From Afifellaceae bacterium (GTDB taxonomy: Bacteria > Pseudomonadota > Alphaproteobacteria > Rhizobiales > Afifellaceae), in NCBI GenBank assembly GCA_028284625.1, contig JANQRH010000004.1:40718-104717 (forward strand): a DNA stretch of 64,000 nucleotides, in the 5' to 3' direction. Below the pieces are notes generated by a model. That model had not been told where the DNA came from. It worked only from the letters and a program-made list of their open reading frames with translations, and searched no databases. Position 1 is the stretch's first letter; each line of letters begins with the position of its first letter. Below, piece by piece: positions 49,513-58,401 of this stretch. Made by a program: the position numbers and the translations under genes.

Positions 49513-50081
49513 CCCGCAATTTGACCGACGAAGAGCGCGCTCTGTGGGAGCGCCTCAGCGAGACCGTCGAGCCGCTCGATAAAAAGAAGGCGGCGAAGGC
49601 GCGTCCGGGCGCGGCCTCCGCAGCAGCCCCTCGTAAACCGAAAGGCATGAGCGAGACGCGCGCCAAGCGACCTGTGTCACCAACAAAGACGCCCGCACCG
49701 CCGCCCGTAAAGCGCCCGCCGGCGCTGGCGCCGTTGCAGGAGCGGACCCGCCGTCGTCTGGCAAGGGGGCTGGTTGAGATCGATGCGCGCATCGATCTTC
49801 ACGGCATGCGGCAGGAGCGGGCGTTCGCGCGGCTTCAGACGTTCTTGCACCATGCGCAGGCGCGCGGCCATCGCGTCGTGCTCGTCGTCACCGGCAAGGG
49901 CAATGGCGAAGGCCGCGGTGTGCTCAAGCAGTCGGTCCCCGCGTGGCTGGCGCGACCGGACCTCAGGCATCTCGTCGTTGGATTTGAGCCCGCCGGCCGT
50001 CGCCATGGCGGCGATGGCGCGCTTTATGTGCGCGTCAGGCGGCGGCGAGAGGCGCGTCGCGTGTCGGCTTCCGCGCCTTGA
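49509..50081 (+). CDS. Smr domain-containing protein
   Basis: 190 residues: a basic, Pro/Ala-rich N-terminal half without predicted structure, then one Smr (small MutS-related) domain with the core IDLHGMRQERAFARLQTFLH, VVTGKGNGEGRGVLK and GDGALYVRVRR. Stand-alone Smr proteins are nucleases or nucleic-acid binders. ATG overlaps the mltA stop by four bases. The last 47 bases overlap the end of the opposite acyltransferase gene. Confidence 0.93.
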   Translation: MTRNLTDEERALWERLSETVEPLDKKKAAKARPGAASAAAPRKPKGMSETRAKRPVSPTKTPAPPPVKRPPALAPLQERTRRRLARGLVEIDARIDLHGMRQERAFARLQTFLHHAQARGHRVVLVVTGKGNGEGRGVLKQSVPAWLARPDLRHLVVGFEPAGRRHGGDGALYVRVRRRREARRVSASAP

Positions 50082-51018
50082 CCGCGTAGCGGCTGGCGTC
50101 GGCGCCGTAATGGTCGACATAGCGCGACTGGATCGCCGAGACCGGCAGGATGATGCACACATCCGTCGTGCCGAATTGCTCGTCGACGACGGCCCCATCG
50201 CCGACATAAGCGCCGAGACGCAGATAGCCTTTGATGAGCGGCGGCAGCGTTCGCAATGCGGCACGCATGTCGATGGACTCCGCCGGCAGCCGGTTCATCT
50301 CCACGTAATGGCTGTCATGCGCGCGGACTCGCCAATCCTCCGGTGCGCGCGCGTGGTGATGCAAGAAGCCGAGCTGATGCGCCAATCGATCCGGATCGGT
50401 GCCCTCAAGGCTGGCGCAGCCGATCATCACATCCATGTTGTGGGCCAGCACATAGGACCACGCGCCGTGCCAAAGCAGCTCCACGGTGCGTTTGTTGCGG
50501 TAGGGCGCCAGGACACATGAGCGCCCGAGCTCCAGGAACCGTTGTGATGCCTTGCGCTTCAGGAGCGGCGCGATATCGAACTCACCGCTTGTGTAGAAGC
50601 CGCCATTGAAGCGCGCCACGTCATCGCGCAGCACGCGGTAGGTGCCAACCACGCGCGGCGTGCGCTTCAATAATGTGCGGTCGGTGACGGCGTGGTCGAT
50701 GACGAGAAGGTGGTCGCAAAGAGGGTCGAAGCGGTCGGTGTCGCGGCAAAGCCGGCGTGTGCGCATGTCGCTGCGCGCCGACATCTCCTGGAAGAAAACA
50801 TGATAGCGAAGCGCCTGCGCGCGCCGCACTTCCGCGGCAGATGCGGCGAGCCGGACCTCAAGGTCCCCAAGGCGGCCGAGCGACAGTTCGCTGGAGGAGG
50901 CAGGCCACGCAAATCGCCGACCGAAATTGGGCGACAGGATTCGCCGGCCCATCACGAAGGCGCTCCTCAACGGTTTGCGTCCCAGCCCGTTCGATGGCGT
51001 CACATCAAGCCAGCTCAT
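50035..51018 (-). CDS. GNAT acyltransferase, OlsB-type (ornithine-acyl-ACP N-acyltransferase)
   Basis: 327-residue acyltransferase of the hemolysin-like GNAT family. The core includes RRAQALRYHVFFQEMSA, CDHLLVIDHA, FLELGRSCVLAPYRNKRTVE and the ending DVCIILPVSAIQSRYVDHYG. The Sinorhizobium member OlsB N-acylates ornithine in the first step of ornithine-lipid synthesis; that role is likely but no olsA is adjacent. ATG at 51018 is preferred over a TTG two codons upstream. Its C-terminus overlaps the Smr gene tail-to-tail. Confidence 0.88.
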   Translation of the reverse strand: MSWLDVTPSNGLGRKPLRSAFVMGRRILSPNFGRRFAWPASSSELSLGRLGDLEVRLAASAAEVRRAQALRYHVFFQEMSARSDMRTRRLCRDTDRFDPLCDHLLVIDHAVTDRTLLKRTPRVVGTYRVLRDDVARFNGGFYTSGEFDIAPLLKRKASQRFLELGRSCVLAPYRNKRTVELLWHGAWSYVLAHNMDVMIGCASLEGTDPDRLAHQLGFLHHHARAPEDWRVRAHDSHYVEMNRLPAESIDMRAALRTLPPLIKGYLRLGAYVGDGAVVDEQFGTTDVCIILPVSAIQSRYVDHYGADASRYAVKARKPTRDAPLAAA

Positions 51019-51024
51019 CCCCAA

Positions 51025-51369
51025 CGCCTGTCAGCGAATCGCTTGTACTATGATCTCGACCGGCGTAGTGAAGAAACATAAAGCTTCCGCGACAGCAGAT
51101 CCGCCACGGCCACGACATGTCCTCCACGCGCCGCGCCTAGATTTGGTTCGGTCCCTTTTCGATCGCAACCCACCGCGCCTTTTGTCGCGCCTACCGGGCG
51201 TTTCTTTAGCGCGCCTGGGCCGTAGCAATCAGCATCCTCTGCTAATCAAAGCGGGTGTGCACGACAACCTCCAGTGATTTTCCAATCGTTGACCTTTGCG
51301 TTAGGTTCGCCGCGCCCGGGACGACCGAACCGCAGGCCGTCCCGACAAGAAACGTGAGAGGCAGACACT
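51025..51369. other. Gap between divergent olsB-type and oxidoreductase genes
   Basis: 345 bp without a gene I can support. It should hold promoters for both flanking genes; no convincing -35/-10 pair is visible. CGCC-TACCG-GGCG followed by TTTCTTT near 51185-51209 could be a weak terminator. GAGAGG near 51355 is the ribosome-binding site of the oxidoreductase. Confidence 0.4.
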
Positions 51370-52773
51370 TTGGGGGACGGCGTCGCGCTCGCCCGGCTGG
51401 GCGGCCTGGAAGGCAACGCACCGCCGCAACACGTTTCGCACCGGCGATTCCTTTCCGCATCGGACCTTGCGAGCGACTCCGGCGACGTCGACGTGGCGAT
51501 TGTCGGTGGCGGCATTATCGGGCTCTTCGCAGCGCTGACGCTCTCGCGGCGGGGTTTCTCCGTCGCGTTGTTCGAGAAAGGTCGGCTCGGCGGCGAACAA
51601 TCGACGCGATGCTGGGGATGGTGCCGGGAGTTCGGTCGCGACGTGCGCGAACAGCCGCTGGCGGCGAAGGCCATGCGGATGTGGCGGGACGCAGGCGATG
51701 CCGGTGCGCAACGGCCGTTCAATGAGTCCGGCATTGTTTACCTCGCACGAACCGACGACCAGGCCGAACGCTACACCGCTTATCTCGACAGATATGCACC
51801 GCCATCGGATCTGGCGCGCGCTTTGAGCAAAGCGGAGCTGGCGGAGCTTCTGCCCGATCTGAAAGAGGACTGGGCGTTTGCTCTCTACATGCCCGGCGAC
51901 GGTCGTGCCGATCCGGACCTCGCCGTCGCGCACGCTGCCTCAGCCGCCGCACAGGCCGATGCACGCATCTATACGCATTGCGCCGTGCACGGTTTCGAGA
52001 CCAAAGCCGGCCGCGTTTCCGCCATCGTCACCGAGCACGGCCGCGTCGGCTGCCAAAGCCTGATCGTGGCGGCCGGTGCGTGGTCGTCACTCTTTTGCCG
52101 CGACCATGGCGTGACGTTGCCGCTGATCAAGGTCATCTCTTCTGTGCTGGCGACGGAGCCGCTCGCTGCGGCGCCGAGGACGAGCGTGTTCGGCGACGGT
52201 TTCTCTTTCGGTCGGCAGCGCGATGGCGGCTATCTCGTCGGCCACGGCGGCGCCGCGGAATTGCCGCTCGGTCCTGACTTGGTCCGCTTCGGCTCGCACT
52301 TCATTCGCGGTCTCCGGCAGGAATGGGGCTTTGTGAAGAGCTATGTCCGCCCACGATTTTCGGGGTTGGCGGCGAGCGATTGGCGCGACATTGCGTTGCG
52401 ATGGATGGGCGGCATCGGACCCTACGAACGCCGCCGCGTGCTCAATCCGCCGCTGGCGCCTGAAAGCATGTCGGCCGCGCTTGAGCGTTTGCAGCGTGCA
52501 TTTCCGATGTTCGATTCCGTGCGCATCAAGCAACGCTGGGCCGGTGTCATGGACATCACACCCGACGCGCTGCCTGTGATGTCAGCCGTGCCGCAGCGAG
52601 CGGGCCTTGTGATCGGCGCCGGTTTTTCCGGGCACGGCTTCGGCTTGGCGCCGGCAGCCGGGGAGGCGTTGGCTGACCTTGCGACGGCCCGCGAATCGGA
52701 TATCGACCTCACGCCGTTTCGGCTGTCGCGCTTCTTCGATGGGTCACGGCCATTGCCCGGACTGAGATTCTGA
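51370..52773 (+). CDS. FAD-dependent oxidoreductase of the DadA/glycine oxidase family
   Basis: 467-residue flavoprotein. After a 40-residue leader comes the dinucleotide motif DVAIVGGGIIGLFAALTLSR, STRCWGWCREFGRD, and the C-terminal FAD contact GLVIGAGFSGHGFGLAPAAG. DAO-family members oxidise amino acids or amines, and DxPDALPVM-like DITPDALPVM is typical; the substrate is unknown. The start is TTG, with GAGAGG eight to nine bases upstream; a start closer to the fold is also possible. The exporter gene follows 72 bp later. Confidence 0.9.
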   Translation: MGDGVALARLGGLEGNAPPQHVSHRRFLSASDLASDSGDVDVAIVGGGIIGLFAALTLSRRGFSVALFEKGRLGGEQSTRCWGWCREFGRDVREQPLAAKAMRMWRDAGDAGAQRPFNESGIVYLARTDDQAERYTAYLDRYAPPSDLARALSKAELAELLPDLKEDWAFALYMPGDGRADPDLAVAHAASAAAQADARIYTHCAVHGFETKAGRVSAIVTEHGRVGCQSLIVAAGAWSSLFCRDHGVTLPLIKVISSVLATEPLAAAPRTSVFGDGFSFGRQRDGGYLVGHGGAAELPLGPDLVRFGSHFIRGLRQEWGFVKSYVRPRFSGLAASDWRDIALRWMGGIGPYERRRVLNPPLAPESMSAALERLQRAFPMFDSVRIKQRWAGVMDITPDALPVMSAVPQRAGLVIGAGFSGHGFGLAPAAGEALADLATARESDIDLTPFRLSRFFDGSRPLPGLRF

Positions 52774-52845
52774 GACCGACGATGCTGTTGTCTTCTGTGT
52801 GTCGAAGGGCATCCGCTGCGCCCGGCTGCGTGAGGGAGAGGCGGC

Positions 52846-55149
52846 TTGGTCCATAGGCTCGGTTGGGGTCTACATCGGCTTGGCCATGTCTCGGCCGGCG
52901 CGCCGTGGATAGCGCTGGCGCTGATCGTCGGCTTGAGCGCGCTCGCAGTCTTCGGCATCTCGCGCATCGATACGCCGTCGCATTCGCTGAACGCGCTGTT
53001 CCAGTCCGACACGCCGGACTACCGGCGCTACGAGGCCATGCGCGAGGCCTTTCAGCTCAACGAACGCGATGTCCTGATCGTCGTTAGCGCGCTACAGGCC
53101 TTTAGCCCGGACGAGCTCGACGTAGCGCGCGATCTGCATCTGGACCTGCAGCTTCTCCCAGAAACCGATGGCGTGCTGTCGGTCTTCTCCGTTCGCGAGA
53201 ACGATGCAGACGGCGACGGCTACGCCCCGCCGATCGTGCCGGACTTTCTGCCGGAAGGCGAAGCGTTCGATGCGTTGATGGCCAACATCGCGGCGCATCC
53301 CTTTGTCGCCGGCAAGCTCATTTCAGACGGACCTGCCGGCGACCAGACGCTCTCCGTTGTGGTGAGCATGACGGCGGAGGCGGTCAACAAGGAGAACTTG
53401 GTTCCCACCCTTGAAGCCGTCATCGAGGTGGCAGAGACGCTGCTCGATGACAGCGGCCTCGACTACCAGCTCTTCGGCGTGCCGGTCATGCAGCTTGAGG
53501 TGCGTCTCGCCAGTCGTTCCGACCGGTTGACGTTCAACATTTCCGGTTTTCTGGTCGGGCTTTTGATGTGCCTCGTGTTCTTCCGCAACATCAAGCTCGT
53601 GCTCATCTCGACACTTTGTCCCGCTATCTCGGTGTTGTGGTCGTTCGGCGCTTTCGGCCTCGTCGGCATCCCGCTGAGCTTCTTTTTGAATGCCGTGCCG
53701 CCGCTCGTCATGGTGATCTCCTACGCCGATGCGATGCACCTCACCTACGGGATCAGGCGGCGCATGCGCGACGGTGACACGCTCCCCGATGCCGTTCGCC
53801 GCACGGTGGAGACCGTCGGCCCGGCTTGTCTTCTCACCACGATGACGACATCGCTGGCGCTGACATCATTGCTGATCAGCGATTCGGAGATCATCCGGGA
53901 CTTTGGCATCGGCGGCGCCGTCGGCGTGATGATGGTGTTCTTCGTCTCAATGCTTGTCGTGCCGTCGCTTTCCATGCTGGTTCTTAAGGCCAGCGACGGC
54001 CGCTCCGGTGCGCGGCGCGCATCCTGGGCAACCGATGTGGGCCTCGACGGCGCATGCGCCCGATTGGCGCGCTGGGTTCCGCGTTATCCGTGGGCGCTGG
54101 CCGCCGCGGGCGTGACAGCGGCGCTGGTTTTCGCCGCCGCGCATCTCAGCCTTGAGCCGCGCTTTCGTCTCAGTGAGCAGGTGCCGGACCGCATGCGCGA
54201 TCGGATCGCAGCGGTGGAGGCCGTCGGCGGCTTCGCCGCGTCGAGCCCGGTCTATGCAATTATCGGTTACCCTGAGAAGGAGAGCCCGACGAGCGCGCGG
54301 CTTCGCGATGTCGTCGGTGACGTGCACGACGTCCTGTCCGGCCGTGAAGCCATGGGCAATATCTGGTCGCTGGCGCTGATTGAAAGGCAGCTCACTGAGC
54401 GAAGCGAGGAGACGCTCAGCGCAACCTTTGAAGCGCTGCCGGAAAATCTACGCGGCCGTTTCGTCAACGAAGACGCGCGGCTCTTGTTGGTGACGGGTCA
54501 CTTCCCGGATCTCGACGCCACCGAAATGCGCGCCGCCATTGGCGAGATCGAAGCCGATCTGGCGCCGCTTAGAGAGGCCAATCCGGATCTCTCCATTGAG
54601 CTAACCGGCGCGTCGGTCGTGTCGGCGCTGCACGCCACGCGCATGATTGAGGAGCTGAACCGCGGCCTCATGCTGGCGATCGTGGTTGTGATGGTGCTTC
54701 TGGGTCTGGCGTTTCGTTCGTTGGCCGTGCCGCTTCTCGCCGTCCTGCCCAATCTGTTCCCGATCGTCGCCAGCGGTGCGCTGCTTTACGTCACCGGCTT
54801 CGGCATCGACTATGCCGGCATCATCGCGCTGACCGTTGCGTTTGGTCTTGCGGTCGACGATACGATTCACTTCGTCGCCCGCTACCGGCTTCGCCTGACC
54901 GAAGGTGGGAACTTGTTGGATGCCGTCACCACGGCGATCAGCCGCGTCGGTCCGGTGATGGTGATCACGACGATCGTGTTGATGTGCGGTGTTGGCGTCA
55001 CGATCTTCGGGCAGATGCCGCAGACGCGCGTTTTCGGCGCGATCGTCATCGTGACGCTTCTGGCGGCGTTGGTTGCGGATTTGATATTCCTGCCGGCGCT
55101 GATATTGGCAGCGCGGCGGGTCCGGAACGTTCTCAAGTCGCGTCAATAG
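52846..55149 (+). CDS. RND superfamily/MMPL-type membrane exporter
   Basis: 767-residue inner-membrane protein with two repeats of one helix, a large periplasmic loop and five helices, the RND plan. The first helix is WIALALIVGLSALAVFGI; sterol-sensing-like segments include FFLNAVPPLVMVISYADAMH and, in the second half, GIIALTVAFGLAVDDTIHFV, both with charged residues in the helix. It resembles the hopanoid-exporter/MMPL branch more than drug pumps; cargo unknown. The TTG start has GAGGGAGAGG just upstream. It probably forms an operon with the secreted protein 14 bp downstream. Confidence 0.9.
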   Translation: MVHRLGWGLHRLGHVSAGAPWIALALIVGLSALAVFGISRIDTPSHSLNALFQSDTPDYRRYEAMREAFQLNERDVLIVVSALQAFSPDELDVARDLHLDLQLLPETDGVLSVFSVRENDADGDGYAPPIVPDFLPEGEAFDALMANIAAHPFVAGKLISDGPAGDQTLSVVVSMTAEAVNKENLVPTLEAVIEVAETLLDDSGLDYQLFGVPVMQLEVRLASRSDRLTFNISGFLVGLLMCLVFFRNIKLVLISTLCPAISVLWSFGAFGLVGIPLSFFLNAVPPLVMVISYADAMHLTYGIRRRMRDGDTLPDAVRRTVETVGPACLLTTMTTSLALTSLLISDSEIIRDFGIGGAVGVMMVFFVSMLVVPSLSMLVLKASDGRSGARRASWATDVGLDGACARLARWVPRYPWALAAAGVTAALVFAAAHLSLEPRFRLSEQVPDRMRDRIAAVEAVGGFAASSPVYAIIGYPEKESPTSARLRDVVGDVHDVLSGREAMGNIWSLALIERQLTERSEETLSATFEALPENLRGRFVNEDARLLLVTGHFPDLDATEMRAAIGEIEADLAPLREANPDLSIELTGASVVSALHATRMIEELNRGLMLAIVVVMVLLGLAFRSLAVPLLAVLPNLFPIVASGALLYVTGFGIDYAGIIALTVAFGLAVDDTIHFVARYRLRLTEGGNLLDAVTTAISRVGPVMVITTIVLMCGVGVTIFGQMPQTRVFGAIVIVTLLAALVADLIFLPALILAARRVRNVLKSRQ

Positions 55150-55163
55150 AAGGAGATTGGTCA

Positions 55164-55649
55164 ATGGTCAGCCGCAGGGGCTTACGGCGCGCCGCGCAGA
55201 TGACGATGCTCTTGGCGGGTGCGATCATCGCGTCGCCACTTGCCGCCAGTCCGATCACCGACGCCTTGGAGGGCGAATGGTCGGGCTCCGGCCGCCTGAC
55301 GCTGAGCTCTGGCGAGACGGAGCGCATCCGCTGCAACGGAACGGCGCGCTCCACGACCGCGAACACGGTGGACCAAAAGTTCAACTGCGCCAGCACCGGC
55401 AAGAATTTTAGCTTCTCCAGCTCTTTGCATATTTCTTCAAACCGTGTGCGCGGAACTTGGAACGGGTCGGGGCGAAGCGGCACGGTCACCGGCAGCGCGA
55501 CGCGCTCCAGCGTGAAGGTGCGGCTCGTCGGCGGCGACGGCGCTGGCAATCTTTCCGCCTCCATCAGCGGCTGCCGTCAGAATCTGCGAATCACCGGCTG
55601 GTCGGACGAGATGAGGTCGCTGTCGGTGTCGCTGAAGAAGAAGTGCTAG
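55164..55649 (+). CDS. Secreted protein of unknown function, 161 aa
   Basis: No family recognised. An N-terminal signal peptide (RAAQMTMLLAGAIIASPLAA, cleavage near 29) is followed by a beta-rich, Ser/Gly-rich domain (LEGEWSGSGRLTLSSGETER) and a lysine-rich end LKKKC. Four cysteines in the mature part could form two disulfides. AAGGAG lies ten bases before the ATG. Linked to the RND exporter by a 14-bp gap, so it may be an accessory or a lipocalin-like carrier; this is inference. Confidence 0.75.
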   Translation: MVSRRGLRRAAQMTMLLAGAIIASPLAASPITDALEGEWSGSGRLTLSSGETERIRCNGTARSTTANTVDQKFNCASTGKNFSFSSSLHISSNRVRGTWNGSGRSGTVTGSATRSSVKVRLVGGDGAGNLSASISGCRQNLRITGWSDEMRSLSVSLKKKC

Positions 55650-55696
55650 AGCATGATCCCGAAAAGTGGGCACCGGTTTTCGGACAAGATCATGCT
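55649..55696. repeat. RIME-like element, first of a tandem pair
   Basis: Full palindrome: left arm GAGCATGATCCCGAAAAGTG, centre GGCACC, right arm GGTTTTCGGACAAGATCATG ending CT. It begins at the stop codon of the secreted-protein gene, so it may act as its 3' structure. Confidence 0.92.
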
Positions 55697-55707
55697 TCAG
55701 CAAAGAC

Positions 55708-55753
55708 TCATGATCCCGAAAAGTAGGCACCGGTTTTCGGACAAGATCATGCT
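55708..55753. repeat. RIME-like element, second of a tandem pair
   Basis: Nearly identical to the copy 60 bp upstream, differing in the first bases (CTCATGATCCCGAAAAGTAG). A local duplication of the unit. Confidence 0.92.
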
Positions 55754-55821
55754 CCAAAAAGGAGACAGAGTCGCCGCGTGACGCCAACGCTAAGCGAGAA
55801 CTGGCAGGCGACGACCTGACG

Positions 55822-56253
55822 ATGGCGGCGAGCTGGCGCAGGAACTGGCCGGCCAAGCTCCTGGTTTTTGCCGGTCTCGTCCTGATGCTGCGGGGCTTTC
55901 TTTGGCGCCTGGTCGATCCGCTGGCGGCGGCCGTGGGCGTAGAGATCGGGCCCGCAACGATCCTCGCAACCGAGATCATCCTGCTTGCCGCCTATACGCT
56001 CGGCCTCTTCGCCTTCCCCGGACAGTTCTGGCGGCGCGCCGTCAAGTTCGTCTGTCTGATGGGCGCATACATGCTCGTTGGCCCGGCCCTGGCGCTTGGG
56101 CTGAGCGCGCTTGGCTTGGCGGGAAGTCTGGGGCAGGTCGCAGCCGCAGAGATGCTCGGACACGCCTTGGCGCTGGCGCTGGGCTTTGCGGTCTACAAGC
56201 TCACGTGGCCGTACCTTGCGCCACGCATGCCGCGCTTCAATCCGGCTGCGTAA
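55822..56253 (+). CDS. Small inner-membrane protein, 143 aa
   Basis: No family recognised. Four hydrophobic segments are visible (about 12-32, 45-66, 75-97, 105-124), with charged ends; it begins MAASWRRNWPAKLLVFAGLV and ends YLAPRMPRFNPAA. The composition is ordinary for this genome, so it is likely native. It lies between tandem repeats and comM, convergent with the latter. No context hint to function. Confidence 0.7.
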   Translation: MAASWRRNWPAKLLVFAGLVLMLRGFLWRLVDPLAAAVGVEIGPATILATEIILLAAYTLGLFAFPGQFWRRAVKFVCLMGAYMLVGPALALGLSALGLAGSLGQVAAAEMLGHALALALGFAVYKLTWPYLAPRMPRFNPAA

Positions 56254-56269
56254 CGCATCGCGGGGAGGG

Positions 56270-57796
56270 CTATGCCGCCGCCTTGAGCTCCAGCGGCAGC
56301 GCCCGATAGGCAAGCGCCTCCGCAACATGGATGCGCGCGACAACCTCCGCGCCGTCGAGATCGGCGAGCGTGCGTGCCAGCTTCAACACACGATGATAGC
56401 CGCGCGCCGTGAGCTGCATGGCCGATGCGGCGTCCTCCAGAAGCCGCACGCCCGCACGCTCCGGCGCGGCGACCGTCTCGATGATGTCGGCGCTCGCCTG
56501 CGCGTTGGCGCGCACTTTGGAAAGCCCGGCATAGCGCTGACGCTGGATGTTGCGCGCTGCGGTGACGCGCTCTGCAACGGCGGCACTCGTTTCGCTTTCG
56601 CCAGGGTGGATGAGGTCGGTTGCGGCAAGCGCCGGCACCTCGATCCGAATGTCGATGCGGTCAAGCAGCGGACCGGAGATGCGCGCCTGATAATCCGCCG
56701 CGCAGCGCGGCCCGCGCCGGCAGGAATGCCCCGGCTCGCCGGCATTGCCGCAGCGGCACGGGTTCATCGCCGCAACGAGCTGGATGCGCGAGGGATAGGT
56801 GACGCGATGGTTGGCGCGCGCCACCACCGTCTCGCCGGCCTCTAAAGGCTGACGCAAGGAATCGAGCACCTGCGGCGTGAACTCCGGGAACTCGTCGAGA
56901 AAGAGCACGCCGTTATGCGCCAGCGACACCTCGCCCGGCCGGGCGCGCGTGCCGCCGCCGACCATCGCCGCCATGGAGGCGGAATGATGCGGCGCGCGAA
57001 ACGGCCGCCGGTCGGTGAGCTTGCCGTCGGTCAGCTCGCCGGCGATCGACGCGATCATGGAGATTTCCAGAAGCTCGCGCGGACTGAGCGCCGGCAGGAT
57101 GGAGGGGAGGCGTTCCGCCAGCATCGACTTGCCGGCGCCGGGCGGGCCGACCATCAGCATATTGTGGCCGCCGGCCGCGGCGATCTCCAATGCGCGCCGC
57201 GCGCTTTCCTGGCCCTTGATGTCGGCCATGTCGGGGAGCGCGTCGGCCCCGCTGCGGATCGCCGGCTGCGGGCGCGACAGCACCTGGTGGCCGGAAAAAT
57301 GGTTGGCGAGCGCAATCAAACTGTCGGGCGCGATCACCGCAAGGTCCTCGCCGGCCCAGGCGGCTTCCGCGCCTGACGGCGCCGGGCAGATCAGCCCGCG
57401 GCCCATGGCGCTGGCGCCGATCGCCGCCGGCAGCACGCCGGCGACCGCCGTAACGCGGCCGTCGAGCGACAATTCGCCGAGCACGACCTGCTCCGCGATC
57501 GCATCGGAGGCGACCGCGCCCATCGCCACCATCAGGCCGAGCGCGATCGGCAGATCGTAATGGCTGCCCTCCTTGGGGAGATCGGCGGGGGCGAGATTGA
57601 CGGTGATGCGCTTGGCCGGCAGCGCCAGGCCGGAGGCATGCAGCGCGGCATGCACCCGCTCGCGGCTCTCCGCCACCGCCTTGTCGGGCAGGCCGACAAT
57701 GTTGAAGACCGGCTTGCCGGGCGTCATCAGCACCTGCACGTCGACCGGCACGGCCTCGATGCCCTGAAAGGCGACGGTGGTGATACGCGCGACCAT
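56270..57796 (-). CDS. comM: ComM/YifB family Mg-chelatase-like AAA+ ATPase
   Basis: 508-residue AAA+ helicase family; in Vibrio ComM drives branch migration during natural transformation. An N-terminal Lon-protease-like ChlI domain (VDVQVLMTPGKPVFNIVGLP) precedes the Walker A MVGPPGAGKSMLAERL, Walker B GVLFLDEFPEF, a zinc-binding insertion with four Cys (CRCGNAGEPGHSCRRGPRC), and the C-terminal Mg_chelatase_C domain (ARGYHRVLKLARTLADLDGA). ATG at 57796 gives the family start MVARITTVAFQGIEAV. Confidence 0.94.
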   Translation of the reverse strand: MVARITTVAFQGIEAVPVDVQVLMTPGKPVFNIVGLPDKAVAESRERVHAALHASGLALPAKRITVNLAPADLPKEGSHYDLPIALGLMVAMGAVASDAIAEQVVLGELSLDGRVTAVAGVLPAAIGASAMGRGLICPAPSGAEAAWAGEDLAVIAPDSLIALANHFSGHQVLSRPQPAIRSGADALPDMADIKGQESARRALEIAAAGGHNMLMVGPPGAGKSMLAERLPSILPALSPRELLEISMIASIAGELTDGKLTDRRPFRAPHHSASMAAMVGGGTRARPGEVSLAHNGVLFLDEFPEFTPQVLDSLRQPLEAGETVVARANHRVTYPSRIQLVAAMNPCRCGNAGEPGHSCRRGPRCAADYQARISGPLLDRIDIRIEVPALAATDLIHPGESETSAAVAERVTAARNIQRQRYAGLSKVRANAQASADIIETVAAPERAGVRLLEDAASAMQLTARGYHRVLKLARTLADLDGAEVVARIHVAEALAYRALPLELKAAA

Positions 57797-57892
57797 ACGG
57801 CTGCTCCCCCAAGCCGAAGAGGCGATCACCGTAGGTGACGCTCAGCCCGCCGTCAAGAACGAAAAGAGAACAAAATTGGTCGCTAAACGGCG

Positions 57893-58111
57893 TCAGCCGT
57901 TGAGAACGATGTCGCGATGAGTGCCGTCTTTGCCCACAATAGTAATTGTGTGATCATCTCGTTGGTTGTTTGCAGCAAGACGGGCAATTGCCAGCGCCCG
58001 CCGTAGGACCGCCGTATTGGTTTGAACGCCGAAAGCCTCCTTAAGCTGTTCTATCAACTCTAGCGTTTCGCCGTTTACAGTGAAATTCACCTGCGTTTTC
58101 TTGTTTGGCAT
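57893..58111 (-). CDS. Ribbon-helix-helix protein, 72 aa
   Basis: Small MetJ/Arc-fold protein: the N-terminal strand QVNFTVNGETLELIEQL and helices (FGVQTNTAVLRRALAIARLA) form the ribbon-helix-helix, followed by a tail HTITIVGKDGTHRDIVLNG. Such proteins act as dimeric repressors or as antitoxins. The gene is AT-richer than comM. It is divergent from two orphan genes across a 290-bp gap that contains several inverted repeats, so it may regulate them. No toxin follows it on its own strand. Confidence 0.8.
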   Translation of the reverse strand: MPNKKTQVNFTVNGETLELIEQLKEAFGVQTNTAVLRRALAIARLAANNQRDDHTITIVGKDGTHRDIVLNG

Positions 58112-58401
58112 GGCCGTGCTCCATGGCAGTAGGCTGGGGGACCCAAGCCGCCTTAAATTGTTCTTCCACCAGCGTTTCCTCCCTGAAAAGGCGGCTTTTC
58201 AGATATCTTTCTCGTCGGTTACCTGGATCGTGTATGCCGATTTGTGGTATTTAGGCAAGGAAAAAAGGACATTTCTCCTTGCCATAGTCAATCCGTTCGC
58301 CTAGAGATTCCTTAGCCGACAGGGGTGGAGATTCATGGTGTCATCGTGGGATTGCAGCTTGTGGCTGCGCGTTAGGGAGCGGCCGATCGGCCGACAACCG
58401 A
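58112..58401. promoter_or_regulatory. Divergent control region with several inverted repeats
   Basis: Between the ribbon-helix-helix gene and the orphan pair. It contains: perfect 10-bp arms AAGCCGCCTT (58145-58154) and AAGGCGGCTT (58188-58197); perfect 8-bp arms GGCAAGGA (58254-58261) and TCCTTGCC (58276-58283); and a perfect 14-bp palindrome CGGCCGATCGGCCG (58380-58393), eight bases before the first orphan's ATG, where an operator would block initiation. GC content is about 45% in 58201-58260. Confidence 0.5.
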
